64,000 bases of DNA from Massilia niastensis DSM 21313 (GTDB lineage Bacteria > Pseudomonadota > Gammaproteobacteria > Burkholderiales > Burkholderiaceae_D): assembly GCF_000382345.1 (NCBI RefSeq), contig NZ_KB908082.1, forward strand, positions 62,001 to 126,000. Direction: 5' to 3'. Of the stretch, positions 63,775-64,000 are shown piece after piece. The notes under the pieces were generated by a model that saw only the letters and a list, made by a program, of their open reading frames with translations, did not search any database and was not told the origin of the DNA. Within the stretch, counting starts at the first letter, position 1; every line of letters begins with the position of its first letter. The translations under genes and the position numbers were made by a program.

Positions 63775-64000
63775 TCAGGCTTGGGTAATCAGCCCGACCG
63801 GGTCGGAAACCGGCATGATGGCCAGGTTTCGATAGGGAAGGGTAGTGCAGATACCAACAGAAATGCCAGCGGCCGCGTATTGCTCATCTTTCCCGGCGCA
63901 CCATGGCCCTTCCCGCACATCGGCCGAATCGCAGTCGCTCCATGGACGCTCCTCGTCCTTGATCAGCTGGTTTATCGTCTATACGAAAATCTTGTCTTCT
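63775..64000 (-). pseudogene. Possible interrupted gene end at window edge
   Basis: On the minus strand a protein-like end of 67 residues closes at the TGA at 63775-63777 (KDEERPWSDCDSADVREGPW, CTTLPYRNLAIMP, DPVGLITQA). No good start codon exists in it. Upstream the same frame has a TAG at 63979-63981 and then continues open (EDKIFV) to the window edge, as if a tyrosine codon had been lost. Either a pseudogene or a chance frame. The rest of 63736-64000 shows nothing else. Confidence 0.35.

Noticed and set aside
63862..64000. Plus-strand open frame running off the window end
   Set aside because: Weak start context and low-complexity serine/arginine-rich product; the minus-strand frame over the same bases looks more like a protein.

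Overview
The window is a 64 kb stretch of a GC-rich bacterial chromosome that reads like a betaproteobacterium of the Oxalobacteraceae, most like Massilia and its relatives. The reasons are the core order gyrA-(x)-serC-pheA-hisC-tyrA-aroA-cmk-rpsA-ihfB-lapA-lapB, the block xseA / exbB-exbD-lpxK-trm112-kdsB-adk, and the codon usage. It looks like native chromosome: no insertion sequences, integrases, phage genes, tRNA or rRNA genes, or CRISPR arrays were seen. The genus is inferred from gene order and protein resemblance, not from a search.

Layout. 0-11.5 kb: gyrA (5' end cut by the window), a DUF2059 secreted protein, then serine, aromatic and histidine biosynthesis with 4-nt stop/start overlaps (hisC-tyrA-aroA), cmk, rpsA and ihfB, closed by a good terminator. 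11.6-17.1 kb: lapA-lapB (LPS assembly control), hldA (heptose kinase), a ComEA-like protein, an M28 peptidase and cysM. 17.3-23.2 kb (minus strand): a small HTH protein and a tightly coupled moxR-DUF58-transglutaminase-mltB operon. 23.3-29.9 kb is accessory: a histone-deacetylase-like amidohydrolase, a subtilase paired with a small Trypco1-like protein, two tandem secreted alpha/beta-hydrolase-like paralogues each with its own near-identical promoter, a membrane-anchored partner, and two tiny paralogous membrane peptides. 30-36.3 kb: rbgA/ylqF, a DODA dioxygenase, a cobalamin riboswitch with btuB and btuF, dsbA and a small membrane protein. 36.4-43.5 kb: an MFS exporter with an Fe-S-type regulator, an RstAB-like two-component system split around a MipA/OmpV porin-like protein, and a GRDP-like glycine-rich protein. 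43.7-50.9 kb: sodB, xseA, a 1.2 kb gene-free array, then the exbB-to-adk block. 51-64 kb: a secreted proline-rich protein, a SDR dehydrogenase, ggt, patatin, a 1426-residue hybrid sensor kinase and its response regulator, an aryl-CoA ligase with a MarR regulator, an EAL protein and a degraded gene end.

The most striking object is at 45.90-46.93 kb. Seven 65-bp modules each carry an IHF-like site (WATCARNNNNTTR type), then TTSNNCACA, then TTRTCCACA (a DnaA box), then an inverted TGTGNNNAR. The starts sit at offsets 0, +30, +42 and +56 in all seven copies, while the sequence between these elements has diverged. This looks like a repeated IHF-DnaA nucleoprotein module, perhaps a datA/DARS-like locus controlling replication initiation, and I do not recognise it as described.

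The other main points are the subtilase-Trypco1 pair, the duplicated hydrolase units with their anchored partner, the unannotated pair of 36-38 residue membrane peptides, and REP-like palindromes recurring between genes, one of which supplies a stop codon.
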